Positions 51,201 through 63,950 of a DNA stretch of 64,000 nucleotides are shown here, piece after piece (positions within the stretch are counted from its first letter, which is position 1; each line of letters starts with the position of its first letter). The notes below the pieces were generated by a model. That model was given only the letters and a program-made list of their open reading frames with translations. It was not told the DNA's origin and ran no database searches. The translations under genes and the position numbers were made by a program. This stretch comes from Delphinus delphis (Eukaryota > Chordata > Mammalia > Artiodactyla > Delphinidae): positions 68,552,265 through 68,616,264 of the forward strand of contig NC_082695.1 in the NCBI RefSeq assembly GCF_949987515.2, written 5' to 3'.

Positions 51201-52055
51201 TTGGGTCATTGTGTTTTCATTTTCATTTGTTTCTAGGTTTTTTTTTATATCTTCTTTGATTTCTTCAGTGATCTCTTGGTTATTAAGTAGTGTATTGTTT
51301 AGCTAACTCCATGTGTTTGCATTTTTTACGGATATTTTCCTGTAATTGTTATCTATTCTCATAGCATTGTGGTCCAAAAAGATACTTGATACAATTTCAG
51401 TTTTCTAAAATTTACCAAGGCTTGATTTGTGACCCAAGATATGATCTGTCCTGGAGAATGTTCCATGAGTACTTGAGAACAAAGTGTATTCTGTTGTTTT
51501 TGGATGGAATGTCCTATAAATATCTATTAAGTCCATCTTGTTTAATGTATCATTTAAAGCTTGTGTTTCCTTATTTATTTTCATTTTGGATGATCTGTCC
51601 ATTGGTGAAAGTGGGGTGTTAAAGTCCCCTACTATGATTGTGTTACTGTTGATTTCCCCTTTTATGGCTGTTAGTATTTGCCTTATGTATTGAGGTGCTC
51701 CTATGTTGGGTGCATAAATATTTACAATTGTTATATCTTCTTCTTGGATCAATCCCTTGATCATTATGTAGTGTCCTTCTTTGTCTCTTGTAATAGTCTT
51801 TATTTTAAAGTCTATTTTGTCTGATATGAGAATTGCTACTCCAGCTTTCTTTTGATTTCCATTTGCATGGAATATCTTTTTCCATCCCCTCACTTTCAGT
51901 CTGTATGCGTCCCTAGGTCTGAATTTGGTCTTTTGTGGACAGCATATATATGGGTCTTGTTTTTGTATCCATTCAGCCAGTCTATGTCTTTTGGTTGGAG
52001 CATTTAATCCATTTACATTTAAGGTGATTATCAGTATGTATGTTCCTATTCCCAT
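48240..52055 (-). pseudogene. L1 ORF2 (endonuclease/reverse transcriptase), broken
   Basis: The ORF starts at 52055 with an intact endonuclease-like segment of 217 codons (LNVNGLNAPTKRHRLAEWIQ; VGDFNTPLS; SRTDHILGHKSS). It then breaks into pieces: 51209-50676, 50443-50210 ([16 protein letters not shown]), 50035-49676, 49613-49290 and 49211-48399. The reverse-transcriptase catalytic box reads [13 protein letters not shown]1 usually has FADD there. The last piece holds the C-terminal cysteine-rich C-x3-C-x-E-like region ([19 protein letters not shown]). Several frameshifts and stops make it non-functional. Confidence 0.88.
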
Positions 52056-52099
52056 TTTCTTAATTGTTTTGGGTTTGTTGTTGTAGGTCTTTTCCTTCT

Positions 52100-53004
52100 C
52101 TTGTGTTTCCTGCCTAGAGAAGTTCCTTTAGCATTTGTTGTAAAGCTGGTTTGGTTGTGCTGAATTCTCTTAGGTTTTGCTTGTCTGTAAAGGTTCTAAT
52201 TTCTCCATCAAATCTGAATGAGATCCTTGCTGGGTAGAGTAATCTTGGTTGTAGGTTTTTCACTTTCATCACTTTAAATATGTCCTGCCACTCCCTTCTG
52301 GGTTGCAGAGTTGCTGCTGAAAGATCAGCTGTTAACCTTATGGGGATTCCATTGTATGTTAGTTGTTGTTTTTTCCTTGCTGCTTTTAATATTTTTTCTT
52401 TGTATTTAATTTTTGATAGTTTGATTATTATGTGTCTTCATGTGCTTCTCCTTGGATTTATCCTGTATGGGATTCCCTGTGCTCCCTTGACTTGATTAAC
52501 TATTTCCTTTCCCGTATTAGGGAAGTTTTCAACTATAATCTCTTCAACTATTTTTTCAGTCCCTTTCTTTTCCTCTTCTTCTTCTGGGACCCCTATAATT
52601 CTAATGTTGGTGTGTTTAATGTCCCAGAGGTCTCTGAGACTGTCCTCAGTTCTTTTCATTCTTTTTTCTTTATTTTGCTCTGCAGTAGTTATGTCCACTG
52701 TTTTATCTTCCAGGTCACTTATCCATTCTTCTGCCTCAGTTATTCTGCTATTGATCCCTTCTAGAGAATTTCTGATTTCATTTATTGTGTTGTTCATCAC
52801 TGTTTGTTTGATCTTTAGTTCTTCTAGGTCCTTGTTAAGCATTTCTTGTATTTTCTCCATTGTATTTCCAAGATTTTGGATCATCTTTACTGTCAATATT
52901 CTGAATTCTTTTTCAAGTAGACTGCCTATTTCCTGTTCATTTGTTAGGTCTGGTGGGTTTTTACCTTGCTCCTTCATCTGCTGTGTGTTTCTTTGTCTTC
53001 TCAT
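52100..53004 (-). pseudogene. L1 ORF1 (RNA-binding coiled-coil protein), broken
   Basis: Starts at 53004 (MRRQRNTQQMKEQG) and stays open for 188 codons to 52438. This includes the heptad-rich coiled coil (EEWISDLEDKTVDITTAEQN) and the start of the RNA-recognition domain (NIRIIGVPEEEEEKKG). The C-terminal third continues in another frame down to about 52100 (antisense of cctgccactcccttctggg), so one indel near 52440 disrupts it. Confidence 0.85.
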
Positions 53005-53870
53005 TTTGCTTAACTTACTGTGTTTGGGGTATCCTTTTCGCAGGCTGCAGGTTCATAGTTCCCGTTGTTTTTGGTGTCTGCCCCCAGTGGCTAAGGTTGG
53101 TTCAGTTGGTTGTGTAGGCTTTGTGGTGGAGAGGAGTAGTGTCTCTGTTCTGCTGGATGAGGCTGGATCTTGTCTTTCTGGTGGGCAGGTTCACATCTGC
53201 TGGTGTGTTTTTGGGTGTCTGTGACCTTATTATGATTTTAGGCATCCTCTCTGCTAGTGGGTGGGGTTGTGTTCCTGTCTAGTTGTTTGGCACAGAATGT
53301 CCAGCACTGTAGCTTGTGGGTCATTGAGTGGAGCTGGGTCTTGGCATTGAGATGGAGATCCCTGGGAGATTTTCTCCATTTGATACTACATGGATCTGGG
53401 AGGTCTTTGGAGGACCAGTGTCCTGAACTTGGCTCTCCCACCTCAAAGGCATAGCCCTGATGCTTGGCTGGCGCACCAAGAGCCTTTTGGGAGGTCTGAG
53501 GTCTTCTGCCTGCATTCAGTAGGTTTTCTGTATGAGTTGTTCCACATGTAGATGTATTTCTGATGTGTTTATGGGAAGGAAGGTGATCTCCACGTCTTAC
53601 TCTTCTGCCATCTTGAAGCTCCTCCTCTGTACTCACTCTGGCACAAGATGGCCATCCCTGGTTTCACATGAACATGATCTCAGGCACAAAGCTCCTTGTT
53701 TTTCCATTTTGTCTTTAAGTTAGTTGTTGAAACAATTGGCCTGCCGTCCCAAGGACTGTTGCGGCTTTGGCTGGTGGGACCCCTCCAGAGCTGGCAGCCT
53801 CAGTGAGGCCGCCCTCCCCTCGGGCTCCAGGGCAGTTCCCTGATGGCGGAGGGAAGAGACCCTGAGCTAG
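53005..53870 (-). promoter_or_regulatory. L1 5' UTR (presumed internal promoter)
   Basis: Region upstream of ORF1, GC-richer than its surroundings, ending with gccctcccctcgggctccag near 53815. By position it is the L1 5' UTR, which in L1s carries a pol II promoter. Activity cannot be judged from sequence. Confidence 0.6.
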
Positions 53871-54277
53871 CTAATACACAGAAAATTTCTGCTCGAATAT
53901 AGTGTCTTGAATTCAATTCAAGTAGGTACAGATCTCTTGTATTGTTTTTTTTTTTTTAAGTTACTGATTCTGTGATTGATTCATTATATAACTGTTCTCT
54001 GAGCATAGATAATGTCCAGGGAACAGGAATGAAAGTGTTTGGGAAGGGTGAGAGCATAATTATAAGGAAAGGAATGTCTCCTGATAATTCTTATAGTCTA
54101 ATCTTTCTTTTTTTTGTCTAGAATTTGTAGGCTAGACTAGATATGTTTTTAAATTATATTAAAATAAGACAACATGTAATAATTCATGAGACTCCCTCAA
54201 AAATAAAACTGTGTCTGTAATTTGGATAGAACCCATCTTCAGATAGCTGCTATCCTACTTACTTCTTTTAAAAATAC

Positions 54278-54512
54278 ATTTTTTTAATTGGGGTAAAACA
54301 TACATAAAATTTACCATTTTAACCATTTTTAAATGTACAGTTTATAGGCATAGGTACATTCACATTGTTGTCCAACCATCACCATTCATTTTCAGAACTC
54401 TTTTCATCTTCTCATCTTCATTGTACCCATTGTATAATAATACTCCATTCCTCCCCTTCCTCCAGGCCCTGGCAATGATCATTATACTTTCTGTTTCCTG
54501 ACTTATTTTATA
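54278..54512 (-). mobile_element. Old L1 3' end, antisense
   Basis: ttaattggggtaaaacatac, aaatttaccattttaacc, cattgttgtccaaccatcac and ccaggccctggcaatgatc are 3' UTR motifs of an older mammalian L1. Confidence 0.8.
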
Positions 54513-56279
54513 AAAGAGTGAGGACACCAATTCACAGAAAAATTTATTATTGCCTTTTCAATTTATCTTAATAGAGAAATAAAACACTTTTAAAACATTA
54601 GGTCTTCCCTTTCACAGGGAAATGAAGGATTTAATGAACTGTAGTGGTTAAGAATATAGGAAGATGCTTTAACTGGCTGGGAAGAAACTCCTCCCTTCCC
54701 ATTATTGATACTGCTTTCAGAATACTTCTGTTCCAAAGTCCCACACTGATGTACTTTTTTTTTTTAATCTACTGGTAAAGCCATCTGTCGTAGTTAACAA
54801 TAAAGAACCAGAAATATATGCATGAGATTATTCTGGAGTAACTTTGGGAAACATAATTTTGGTCACCAGCATGAGTTTTATATCCCATTATAATTTAGAT
54901 CAGAGCTCCTAGCCAGTAGTTAAATTGATCGTTTGATTTATTTTTGAAGTTCCAGTAAGTCAGCAGTTTTCATCTTTTTTACTGAAAACACAATAAATGG
55001 ATAAACTCTGAATGGGAAGGATATTAAGACAGTAAAAAAATTTGGATAACCAATTTTTAAATAATATAAATGTATCATGCCATTTAAATACATTCTGCAA
55101 ATAAGTTGAAGAGAATACTCTGGAAATTCTAAGCATATCTTTATATCATACTATCACTCATTTTCTTAGATACTTATCTCATGGTACTTTTCCAAGCAAT
55201 GATATTTTTTTAAAGTGTGAGAAAAATAAATCCCCTATTGAAGATACAAAAGCCTGTAAAAAGTATTTGTCTAATTCTGCTTTTCGCAAATGATTTCTTT
55301 CTACAAAAGCATTTTGTAGTAAATACTATCTTTAAAACTTTTTCAGTCTCTTACCTTAGCATCACAATATACATTCCAAACCAGAACAACGTACTCCATA
55401 AATTGAGTAACCGCATCCCCTACATTGTTACCTGAATTAATTTGAAGTAAAAATATAAATTGAGTTAGTGAAAGAAGAAAAATTTATGAAGAGCTAGAAG
55501 TAAATCTAGGAACAGTCTTTATAAAGTGCCTATGTACGTAACTAAAGAATAGGGATTAAGAACCAGCGAAGGTGTCTATTACATGATTCGAATAAGTTAG
55601 AGACATGATTAAATCTCCATGTCTATATGAAATTTTATAATGTAAACAGGATAGAAAAACATTTTCTAGAAGTTCTCATCTTCATACTTCAAATACTTAA
55701 ATACATCATTTTTTGCTATTGTGTGTTTTGAGGTTATTATATTTTGCTCTTTCCAAATGTATTCTAGTCACTGCCACTTAGTATACCTGCACAAAGGCTA
55801 TGACAAAGAGTCTAAATTAGATAGACTACCATTCTCTCTGGAGTTCTAGTCCTACTTTAATATCACCTTGTAATATGTACTTCATCACACAGATTTCCGA
55901 TGGATCCAATTCTGATTGGCTCTGAAGGAAAAGCTCAAGCCATACATTTTTGAAAAGTGGTAGGTTTATTAATGGGCTTAAATTAAATGAACCTAGGTCT
56001 AGTGATAAGGTCTCTGATTTTAATTTAGTTCGTGGAAGTTGCCCTTATAGTTGGAATGGTTGATTAGTTAGAGGACATGAATAGATTCAGTCCTACCAGT
56101 AGGTAAAAGCAGTTGCTAACTATGTGATTTGATTTAAGAGATGTTGAAATATTCATTTAATTCACTAGTTTAGCTTAAAATGTTATTTATCTTACAAAAT
56201 AACTGTTGAAAAACAAATCTTTTGTCTGAAAGATGCAAGATATTAGCATGAGTTATTGTCATTAACATTCTTGACACAT

Positions 56280-56420
56280 ATTTAAGGAGCACCTAATTAT
56301 AACTATAACAACAATAATAATGACAGTAACTTTTTCAGCAGGTGTTTTGTGGCTGGCAGTGTGCTAAGTAATGAAAGCCCTATTTACTCCTTATAACAAC
56401 ACTGTAAGTATTATTTGTTA
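56280..56420 (+). repeat. MIR SINE fragment
   Basis: ttttgtggctggcagtgtgc, ttactccttataacaacac and tgtaagtattatttg follow the MIR order. Confidence 0.5.
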
Positions 56421-56439
56421 AACCAGTGATTACTGAGCT

Positions 56440-57029
56440 TATTGCTGGAAAAGCTACAATGAAGGCAGTCAAATGTCCTTCTAAGTTAAGCACAGGGATA
56501 TGATACAGAGGGAGCTAATTTAAATTAGATTGTCAGGGCAGGGCCTTTTAAGAAGATGACATGAGCTGAGACAAGAATATGAAAAAGGGCCAGTTTTGTC
56601 ACACTTAAATCATTCCAAGTAAAGCTAACAACTAGTGCAGAAACCTTGAGGAGAGACCCATGTGTGCATGATTGTGAACTTGAAATAATAGCGGTATGAG
56701 TGGATTATAGATCCCTGGGTCAGAGCTAGATCATAGGGGCATTATAGGGCATGGTAAACACTGGGATTCATTCTGTGGACAATGAAAAGGGTTTTGAAAG
56801 GGGAATAATCTCATTCAACTTTTTAAAAGATCAAATTGGCTGCTATGAGGAAAATTATTGGGGATAGGGCAGAGTGGACGCCAGGAGACCAGTGAGGATA
56901 CAGTTGAGTGATCTCTATAAGATGATTGTAGTTGACACCTGCGAGTCATTAGAGCAGATGAAGGGAGAAGTAGAAAAAAATCATATGTGTTGTATCTGGA
57001 GCCAAGAAGGTTGGCTAGTGGATTGGATT

Positions 57030-57082
<53 letters not shown>

Positions 57083-58260
57083 GGAAAGAGAAGAATCAAG
57101 GACAGAGACTAGATTTTTGCTACAGAAAAATGAGTGAATTGTGGAGTTGTTTAATGAGATAAGGATGATTGGAGAAAAAAATTAGAACGATCAATTAGTT
57201 TTTGGACGTGTTGAATTTGAGATAACTATTAGACATATGATTAGGGATGTCAGTCATGTAGACAAGTTGATATATAAGACTAGAGGTCTGATGACTGGCC
57301 AAGAGGTAGATATTTAGGAGTCACTGTCATGTTGATGACATGAAGGGAGAGATTATAGTTGGAACAAATATAGATCTTGGGAACACCACACATTTAGAGT
57401 TTGGAGAGATGAGAAGGCACAAGAGTGGTAGGAAAAACAGAGGCTTAGTGTTATAGAGGTCAGGGGGTAGAGTGGATGCTGTTAACTATGTCAGGTGCTG
57501 ATGAAAGATATAGTAGAATAACAGCAGCAAAGTGACCGCCATGGGAGGGAGCGTGATGATGGAGGGGAAGTTGGGGGATTGCGTAGACTGAATGTAGATG
57601 ATGTTTTTGAGAAATTTTGCTCTGAATTGGAGCAAAGAAATGGATAGTGAAACTTTAGGAGGTGGTAGACTGTTTGTTCATTGTTTGTTTTTGAACATGA
57701 GTGATACTGCAACTTTTAGGAATAATGCAGTACAAAGGGGGTGATTCATGATGCAGAAGAGAGAACAGAAACTTGCAATAGTGCAAGCCTTTGAGTAGGC
57801 GAAAGAGCAGAGGATACTTCAATCTTGGTAAGATGAGCAAAGATGGAGGGAGTTGGTGTGGATGCAGATGTGTCAGTCACTTTGGAGCTGGGAAGGTGAG
57901 AAGTGTGAGAAAAGATCATCACCAGAGTGTAATGGCTTGGAGGATGAAGTATTGAGGGTTTGAAAAGAGGGGGATAGATGAACAATAGTTATTTCAGATT
58001 ATAGAAAGAGATCATAATGTATGTCAGCGGTGTGGAGTGACCATTTGAGATTTGATGTCATGAATTTAAAGTGAAACTGGCCAACACAATTGTGTTTGTT
58101 TTTCTTCCCATGGCTGGTTGCTTGGTTGCTGGCCTGGGGTAGGGAGAAGGTTTTCTCTTATTCTGTTCAGAGTTTGCCAAAGGAGAAGGGGTGGAGTTAT
58201 CAGGTTTGACAAGGGAGTGATTAAAAAGAAGACCCAGGGAATCTAAACTAATGAAAAAAA
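56440..58260 (-). mobile_element. Long L2 LINE copy, antisense
   Basis: About 1.8 kb of ancient L2 in antisense. Landmarks in order: cagggccttttaagaagatg, gttttgaaaggggaataat, gacgtgttgaatttgagat, atgctgttaactatgtcagg, ccatgggaggga-like text and catgaatttaaagtgaaact. A pure (CA)n of 50 bp is inserted at 57031-57080. No reverse-transcriptase frame survives. Confidence 0.72.
57031..57080. repeat. (AC)n microsatellite
   Basis: Uninterrupted dinucleotide tract of 25 units inside the L2 copy. Confidence 0.97.
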
Positions 58261-58304
58261 GGAGGGTGTGGTTGGGGTGGGGGCACGTTGCATAATGAAA
58301 AAGT

Positions 58305-58440
58305 GATAAGGTCATTTGTATAATTATCCTCATTTTACCAAGGAGACCACTGATGCTTAGAGAGACCAGGTAATGGGCCCCACTGCCCCACAGAGAAGAA
58401 GTGGCAGCACTGGGATTCGAACCTAGGTTAGGGTTGTTGG
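58305..58440 (+). repeat. MIR SINE fragment
   Basis: cctcattttaccaaggagac, cagagaagaagtggcagcac and gggattcgaacctaggtta are the MIR core and tRNA-like end. Confidence 0.75.
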
Positions 58441-60769
58441 TCATTTGGACACACTGTCTCCAAATTATAGGGTCTTATGAGGTAAAGGGTACAAAGCAGA
58501 ATTCAAAATAAGCTTTGTCTTCAAGTGTTTCAAGTTCTCAGTGGAAATAGTTCCCAGGCAGAAGGTAAGTTCTAGATCAGCAGCTAGGAGATGGATTCAA
58601 CCATCCAATGGAACTCTGTGGAAAGCATAGGAAGAGATTGGGTGTAAATGCTGAGAAAGGAGAGCTAAGAAGGGGATTTTAAAAAGAAAAACACATTTCC
58701 TTGACTTCCCAGTTTTTCCTGGAGGGAATCTACAATTAAGCTTCTGTATCTCACAACGATGTATTTCTCTCTGATGAGCCTAAAAAACACTTCAGAGGAG
58801 CTGCAGTTTGTTAAGTGAACAAAGCTGACACCTCAACGAATTTTATTAAGCAATCTTAAAAACTTCTGGCATTTCCGGATGTAATTCTGGTTTTTCCTCA
58901 ATTCCAAGTTCTAGAATATTTTCTTATTGAATGTTTGAAAGGGAAAAATTGAGATCACAGAGAAGAGCTTTACCTTAGCCCTCAAGGTTTGTTGGCAGTA
59001 AAATAAAACCTCTAATTGATCAGCAGCTGTGGTCTGGAACAATTCGGAAATGTGTGTTAGATTTAGAGAAAATGCAGATCAGAGCACTGGGCATACATTT
59101 CATTAGCAAACATTGTAAATTTAAATAATAAACAAAACTAAATCAAATGGGCATAACTTAGATAAATATAGAGCAAATGTTGCCAGGTAATAGTGCAACT
59201 GTCTAAATAAGAGTACTATTTTAAGGTATAGCTGCTTTAGCAACCAACATAAACCTAATGTATCTTTCCCCTGAGGTCATTTTAGTTTAATCTCATTAAA
59301 AAACCCTCTAACATTATGCAATTGGAATATATACTCCCAGTAACATTCAACATTGAAATCTACTTATTTCATTTATTATGTTGCTCTTTCACATAGAAAA
59401 TGGTAGCCTTCCTTAGTTTTCTAAAGTTGTCAAAAACATCACTCAGTCCACTGGAAAACTATGTGAAATTGATAGTTTCTAAGAGCATCATCTTCATGAT
59501 TCCTGAACACTTTATAGAAAGTACGCTACATATTGAATACAAATGAATGTTTCAAATACATTGAAAAGTATGTAATGGTAGGTTAAAAAGTATTGAAGAA
59601 CAATTTTGTATTTTCAGAAAATTAACTTGAGATCATATGACATATCTACTCTTAATGGAACTGGGAGAAATTACTTGTGTCTTCTACAAATAACTCTGTT
59701 CCGAGATAAACGATAAGAAATTTTTGGGGTTTTTTTTGGTGTAGTAACTCAAGTTCCTCCTACTTAAACATTTCTCATCTTTCAGAGAAATCTATTTTGA
59801 CAGACTGTTTTGTGTTTTAGCTGAGAGGCAGTAGCTATTAACTAGATCATTGTCTATTTTTACATGGGTAATGTTGAAGACACTCAAAAAGGATTTATAT
59901 GTGAAGAAATGTTTCGTACTGACTTTAAACAATATGCATCCTTTACAAATATGAAGCTGACCATAGATTTTTATCTTTTATGCAGAGATGAGTCTAAATG
60001 TTGCAAAGAATATATATATGTATATGTCCATGGCAGTAGTATCAACATCTATTTCTCCAGGGATATATATATTTCAATATTTCCAAGTTGAGTTTTCTTT
60101 TTTGTACTTCAAAGAAAAAAGCATATTTGTGTATCATCTGAGTGCTAATCAAATCAAATTGAAATCAAATATCATGGTACTTAAAGGAAACATTGTCAGT
60201 TTAAAAAAATCTCCAAATGGTCTCTTAATTTGGAAGTTTTATTACAGAAAAGGTAATGAAGAATTTCAAGATTATTTCCATCAAAATCTTGGGTAAATTC
60301 TTTCATGTGCTTATTCATTCATACCTTCATTTATTCATTTGTTTAATAATAAATATTCTTTGAGTATATACCACGTGACAGACGCTAGCTAAACACTTCA
60401 GCTCTGCTAGTTTAACAAGAGGCCTCTTTGCTTATCAGTCAGGAATCTCAACACCTCTATGAATGAGATCAAACAGATTTTCTGTTCTTATGGAAGAAAT
60501 TAACTTCTCTACCAATGATAAAGGGAGCAGGTGCTTGCCCCTTGCATATTGGTTAGTGATTGTTGGGGCATTTTCTGATTATCCTTAGCTTTGACGTAGT
60601 CAAAGAGATGTTCTGGCGTATGAGATGCCAGGTCTAGAAAGCTGAACCTCAGCTACAGGTGGGACTGAATCTGCTCACTGTCCTACTGTCCTGGAACTGA
60701 AGCTGGATGTGTCTGAGTCAGGAGGTGGAGGTTATCAGCTTGGAGAAAGGAGAAGTTGAAGGCCAGAGT

Positions 60770-60965
60770 TGAAATGCTCAGACTTTACGGAGCATTGAAA
60801 TCCCTTAAGGCAGGTACTTGTTTAAAATGCAGAAACCCTTCCCCTCACCCTCCAACACACACACTTCTGATTCAGTAGATCTCCTGTCTAGGAAACTTGT
60901 GTTTTCTGATAGCAGCCCAAATTATATAAATGAGGCTGATCTACAAATTCCACTATAATGAAGTC
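60770..60965. mobile_element. hAT/MER-type DNA transposon fragment
   Basis: cggagcattgaaatccc, tgtttaaaatgcagaaaccc and cttctgattcagtagatctc match the common MER5/MER20-like hAT family text (atgcagattcc, gattcagtaggtct). Confidence 0.6.
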
Positions 60966-61861
60966 TAAATAGATTAGAGGTCTCAAACTTTTTAATACAA
61001 TCCATTTCCAAGATCCATTTTTAAAAACAAAATTTTGCGTGGCATCTTGGTATAGTATGCAAAGGCAAAGATATGCAAAAGGAAAGATGCTGTCGCTGGT
61101 CTTTCGGGGACGAGGGCAGGGGAGTGCTGGAGCCTGCTTATGCTGGTTCCTAAAATGAACTGTTAAGTTTTTAAGGAATTTTATGAGCCCATTGTTAAAC
61201 ACAGTCATTGTTAAAATTAAATTATATAAACTTATGATTAAATAATTTCTGGTGAAAAAGGTAAAATTTGAAACCTATCACTTCCTCATTACTTTACTAC
61301 ATCTTACTCTTATCTATGCTTTGGGGTTATTTGCGTCCAGTTTGCACGATGGAAGTAATGTACAGTGGTGTGCTTTGTACATCTCTTTCCAACTCTGCTA
61401 TCAGTGACGTCACACTGATAGCTTGAAATTGCCCTTGTTGGGTGTATTTACATCATAGAAGTCAGCCAATGCTAAAAATGAAGTCTTTTTCTCCCAGAGA
61501 GCTAGTTTTTAAATATTTATTAGTATCCCATGAGACAAGGATGAGTGCCGGGAGGGCCAGTTTTTTAGCCTCACCCTCTCTTCCTTTAGTGGACTTTGAG
61601 GCACCTCAGGAAAACAAAATAAAGAAGAAAAGCTGGACTAATTATATTGCAGCTATGAACATGAAGAGGTAAAAAAAAATCAAGAAGGAATCGAGGAAAA
61701 TCAAGTCTTTTACCATGAAGACATGCATTTTACAAATCTGGTCATGAGACTGACACTATATTCATAATCCCAGGGGAAGCAGCCCAAAGGTAGATCCAAA
61801 TAACCCTTCTGCTACTGCTTCTCTTTTGTTTTCTAATCTCCTTTACATGATAAAGATGGAG

Positions 61862-61945
61862 AGAGGCTATATACATACATATATATGTATATATGTGTGT
61901 GTGTGTATGTCTCTCTCTCTCTTTATATATATACATATATCCACA
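61862..61945. repeat. (TA)n/(TG)n/(CT)n simple sequence
   Basis: Compound tract tatatgtatatatgtgtgtg then tctctctctc then tatatatacat. The apparent short open frames here are artefacts of the repeat. Confidence 0.9.
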
Positions 61946-63689
61946 AATTACACGATCATTGTTTAATCCAGAAAGTGGTCCATCCATCTTCAGTGGTTAT
62001 GATGCATGATAGACATCTCTGTGCCTTCTTTGAAATGAAAGTGACCATCTTTCATAATAAACCCACACTTAGAATTTACTTCAGCAAATTATAGGTTTTC
62101 TTCTTCTATAATGTACAGTTTTGTCTTTAACATAAAATTCAGTATGCCACCAGTATAGAAAAATTACACATTGCCTTTAATAATATCTTTATAATGAATA
62201 TAAATTATTTCATTAGTTATGAGTTATTCTAGCCTTTCAAAAATGATCCAAATTTTTTGTGTTATTTAGAAAACACAGTTGTTTTTTCTTAAGGGGTTTC
62301 AGTATCTAATTTTTCATAAACATGTGTAGCCTTGTGTCTGTCACTTGGCCATTTGACCTGAAATTCAGGTCATTGAGGTAAACCATTTGAATTGCAGTAT
62401 GATAAGCTAAATAGACCAGTGTGACTTTTTTTTTTCTTATTTTGAAATATCTATAAAGGGAGCAAATGCTTGCCTTACAAATCTTCACTTAAAATTACAA
62501 GATATTTCAAAATTCTGTATACAGAAATTCAGTTTAGAACAGTTGATTTCAATCAAATATTGTGCGATTTGTCTCTATAATTGCTAGTAAATACCTAGAC
62601 TTTTAGAAATGTCTGCACAAGTGAATTCATGTAGCTTGAGGTCTGCTTTTCTTTGAGGCGCATGAAAACTTTCTATTCTATTCTTAAACGGGTGTGCCAT
62701 TTTCTAAGAGTATTTTCTAGACTCCTAGTTTTGGTTTTAGAATTGATTTTTTTCCCCCCATGCTGAGGAGGACATGAATGTCAGGAACTTGACTATGGGA
62801 TACAGTTTGACAGAGTGACACACACAGGAGTCAGATGTTTTCAAGAAGAAAGCATACTTATTCTCTGACATGTAGATCTTGTGAGAAACCGACATTGATG
62901 GGAAGTGATGCTCTTTAGCTAAAAGGAGGGTATCTATCATGCTGTCAAATCAGATTTAATTCAAACTACGTGAACACTTTTGTTATGATACTGTTCTTGG
63001 GAAATATACTTCTGAACATGCTCTTGGCTTTTTGGATAAGTCATAAATGGCCATAAAGTATATATAAAACAGTACCTGTCATAATAACCACATGATAAAA
63101 GAAATTTTTGCTTGTGGTAACTATCAATATCTGTATCTATGAAATGGACTATAAAGTCAGTAAGTACTTCAACAGTGCAGCACATCCTATTCTTACCTAA
63201 TTCCAACAATCAGCAGTCCTTTGCCTGACTTGCAGAGAATTGTGACTAGTGATATAACTGGTTTGAAGAGGCTCTTTTCTTTAATGAACTTGAGACTTAT
63301 TTCAGCTCTGAATTTTATATTTGAAGACTGATTTAACACGTGAGTATTAATTGACTTGAAACTTTTCAAAATGCGAGCCTTACACAAATTCTGTTTAATC
63401 CTCATGATGCTAGATGGATCCTCCAGTATTAAAAAAAAGGAAGGCTGATCCACTCCACTTTCCCTCATCTATAGTCTTCTCTATCACATGCACAACAGCA
63501 ACAGCAAGACAGAATCACCAAGAATTTATCATGAAACTGTAATTTTAATTTTATTGATTTAAAAAATAAGTGGCTGGTTCTGTAATTATCTATCTGATAT
63601 TTGGGTCTCCTTTATAAAGCATTCTTCTAGCTGATTCATGCCTGAACTCTTCTGGGGACAGTGAAATTTTTTCTCTCTAAGCAGCCATT

Positions 63690-63950
63690 TTTTGTCATTT
63701 GTAGGTCTAACTTCAGAAATTTATATTCACTTGTCATCATTATTTCCCCTGGGACTGTAGGGAACAAATCTAGTGAGTCTAGTGGCTTTCTCTTATGGCA
63801 CTACTCTGAATATTTGAAGATGTCTGTCAAGTCCCCCTTTCCTCCACAGATTTTTTTCTCCATGTTAAGTATCCTTAGTTTCTACAAATATTTCTCATTT
63901 GCTTGTCAGCTCCTGACTTGATATGTCATCTTCCTCTGCATAGTTTGTAG
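63690..63950. repeat. Possible ancient repeat, family unknown
   Basis: cactactctgaatatttgaa, tctgtcaagtccccctttcc and cctgacttgatatgtcatc resemble an old mammalian repeat whose consensus reads tttgaagacagctatcatgt. Weak, from memory only. Confidence 0.3.

Larger units (their letters stand above)
47875..53870 (-). mobile_element. Near-full-length L1, antisense and inactivated
   Basis: About 6.0 kb: 3' UTR (47875-48240), ORF2 (48240-52055), short spacer, ORF1 (about 52100-53004) and a GC-richer 5' UTR (53005-53870). Flanks ATATACAGAACATTT (left) and ATACACAGAAAATTT (right) are a likely target duplication with a few differences. Both ORFs are broken, so it cannot move itself. It is antisense to DCC, the orientation usually better tolerated in introns. 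Confidence 0.88.

Noticed and set aside
52604..53224. 206-codon + strand open frame rich in Ser, Leu and Phe
   Set aside because: Lies antisense to the L1 ORF1 coiled coil and 5' UTR; its composition is what the reverse complement of that region would give.
58058..58444. 128-codon - strand open frame
   Set aside because: Covers the junction of an antisense L2 and a MIR; no protein family resemblance.
61442..61672. 76-codon open frame as a possible further exon
   Set aside because: No flanking acceptor/donor pair in the right phase, and it does not match the FNIII-3 sequence expected after SLEIVNSR.
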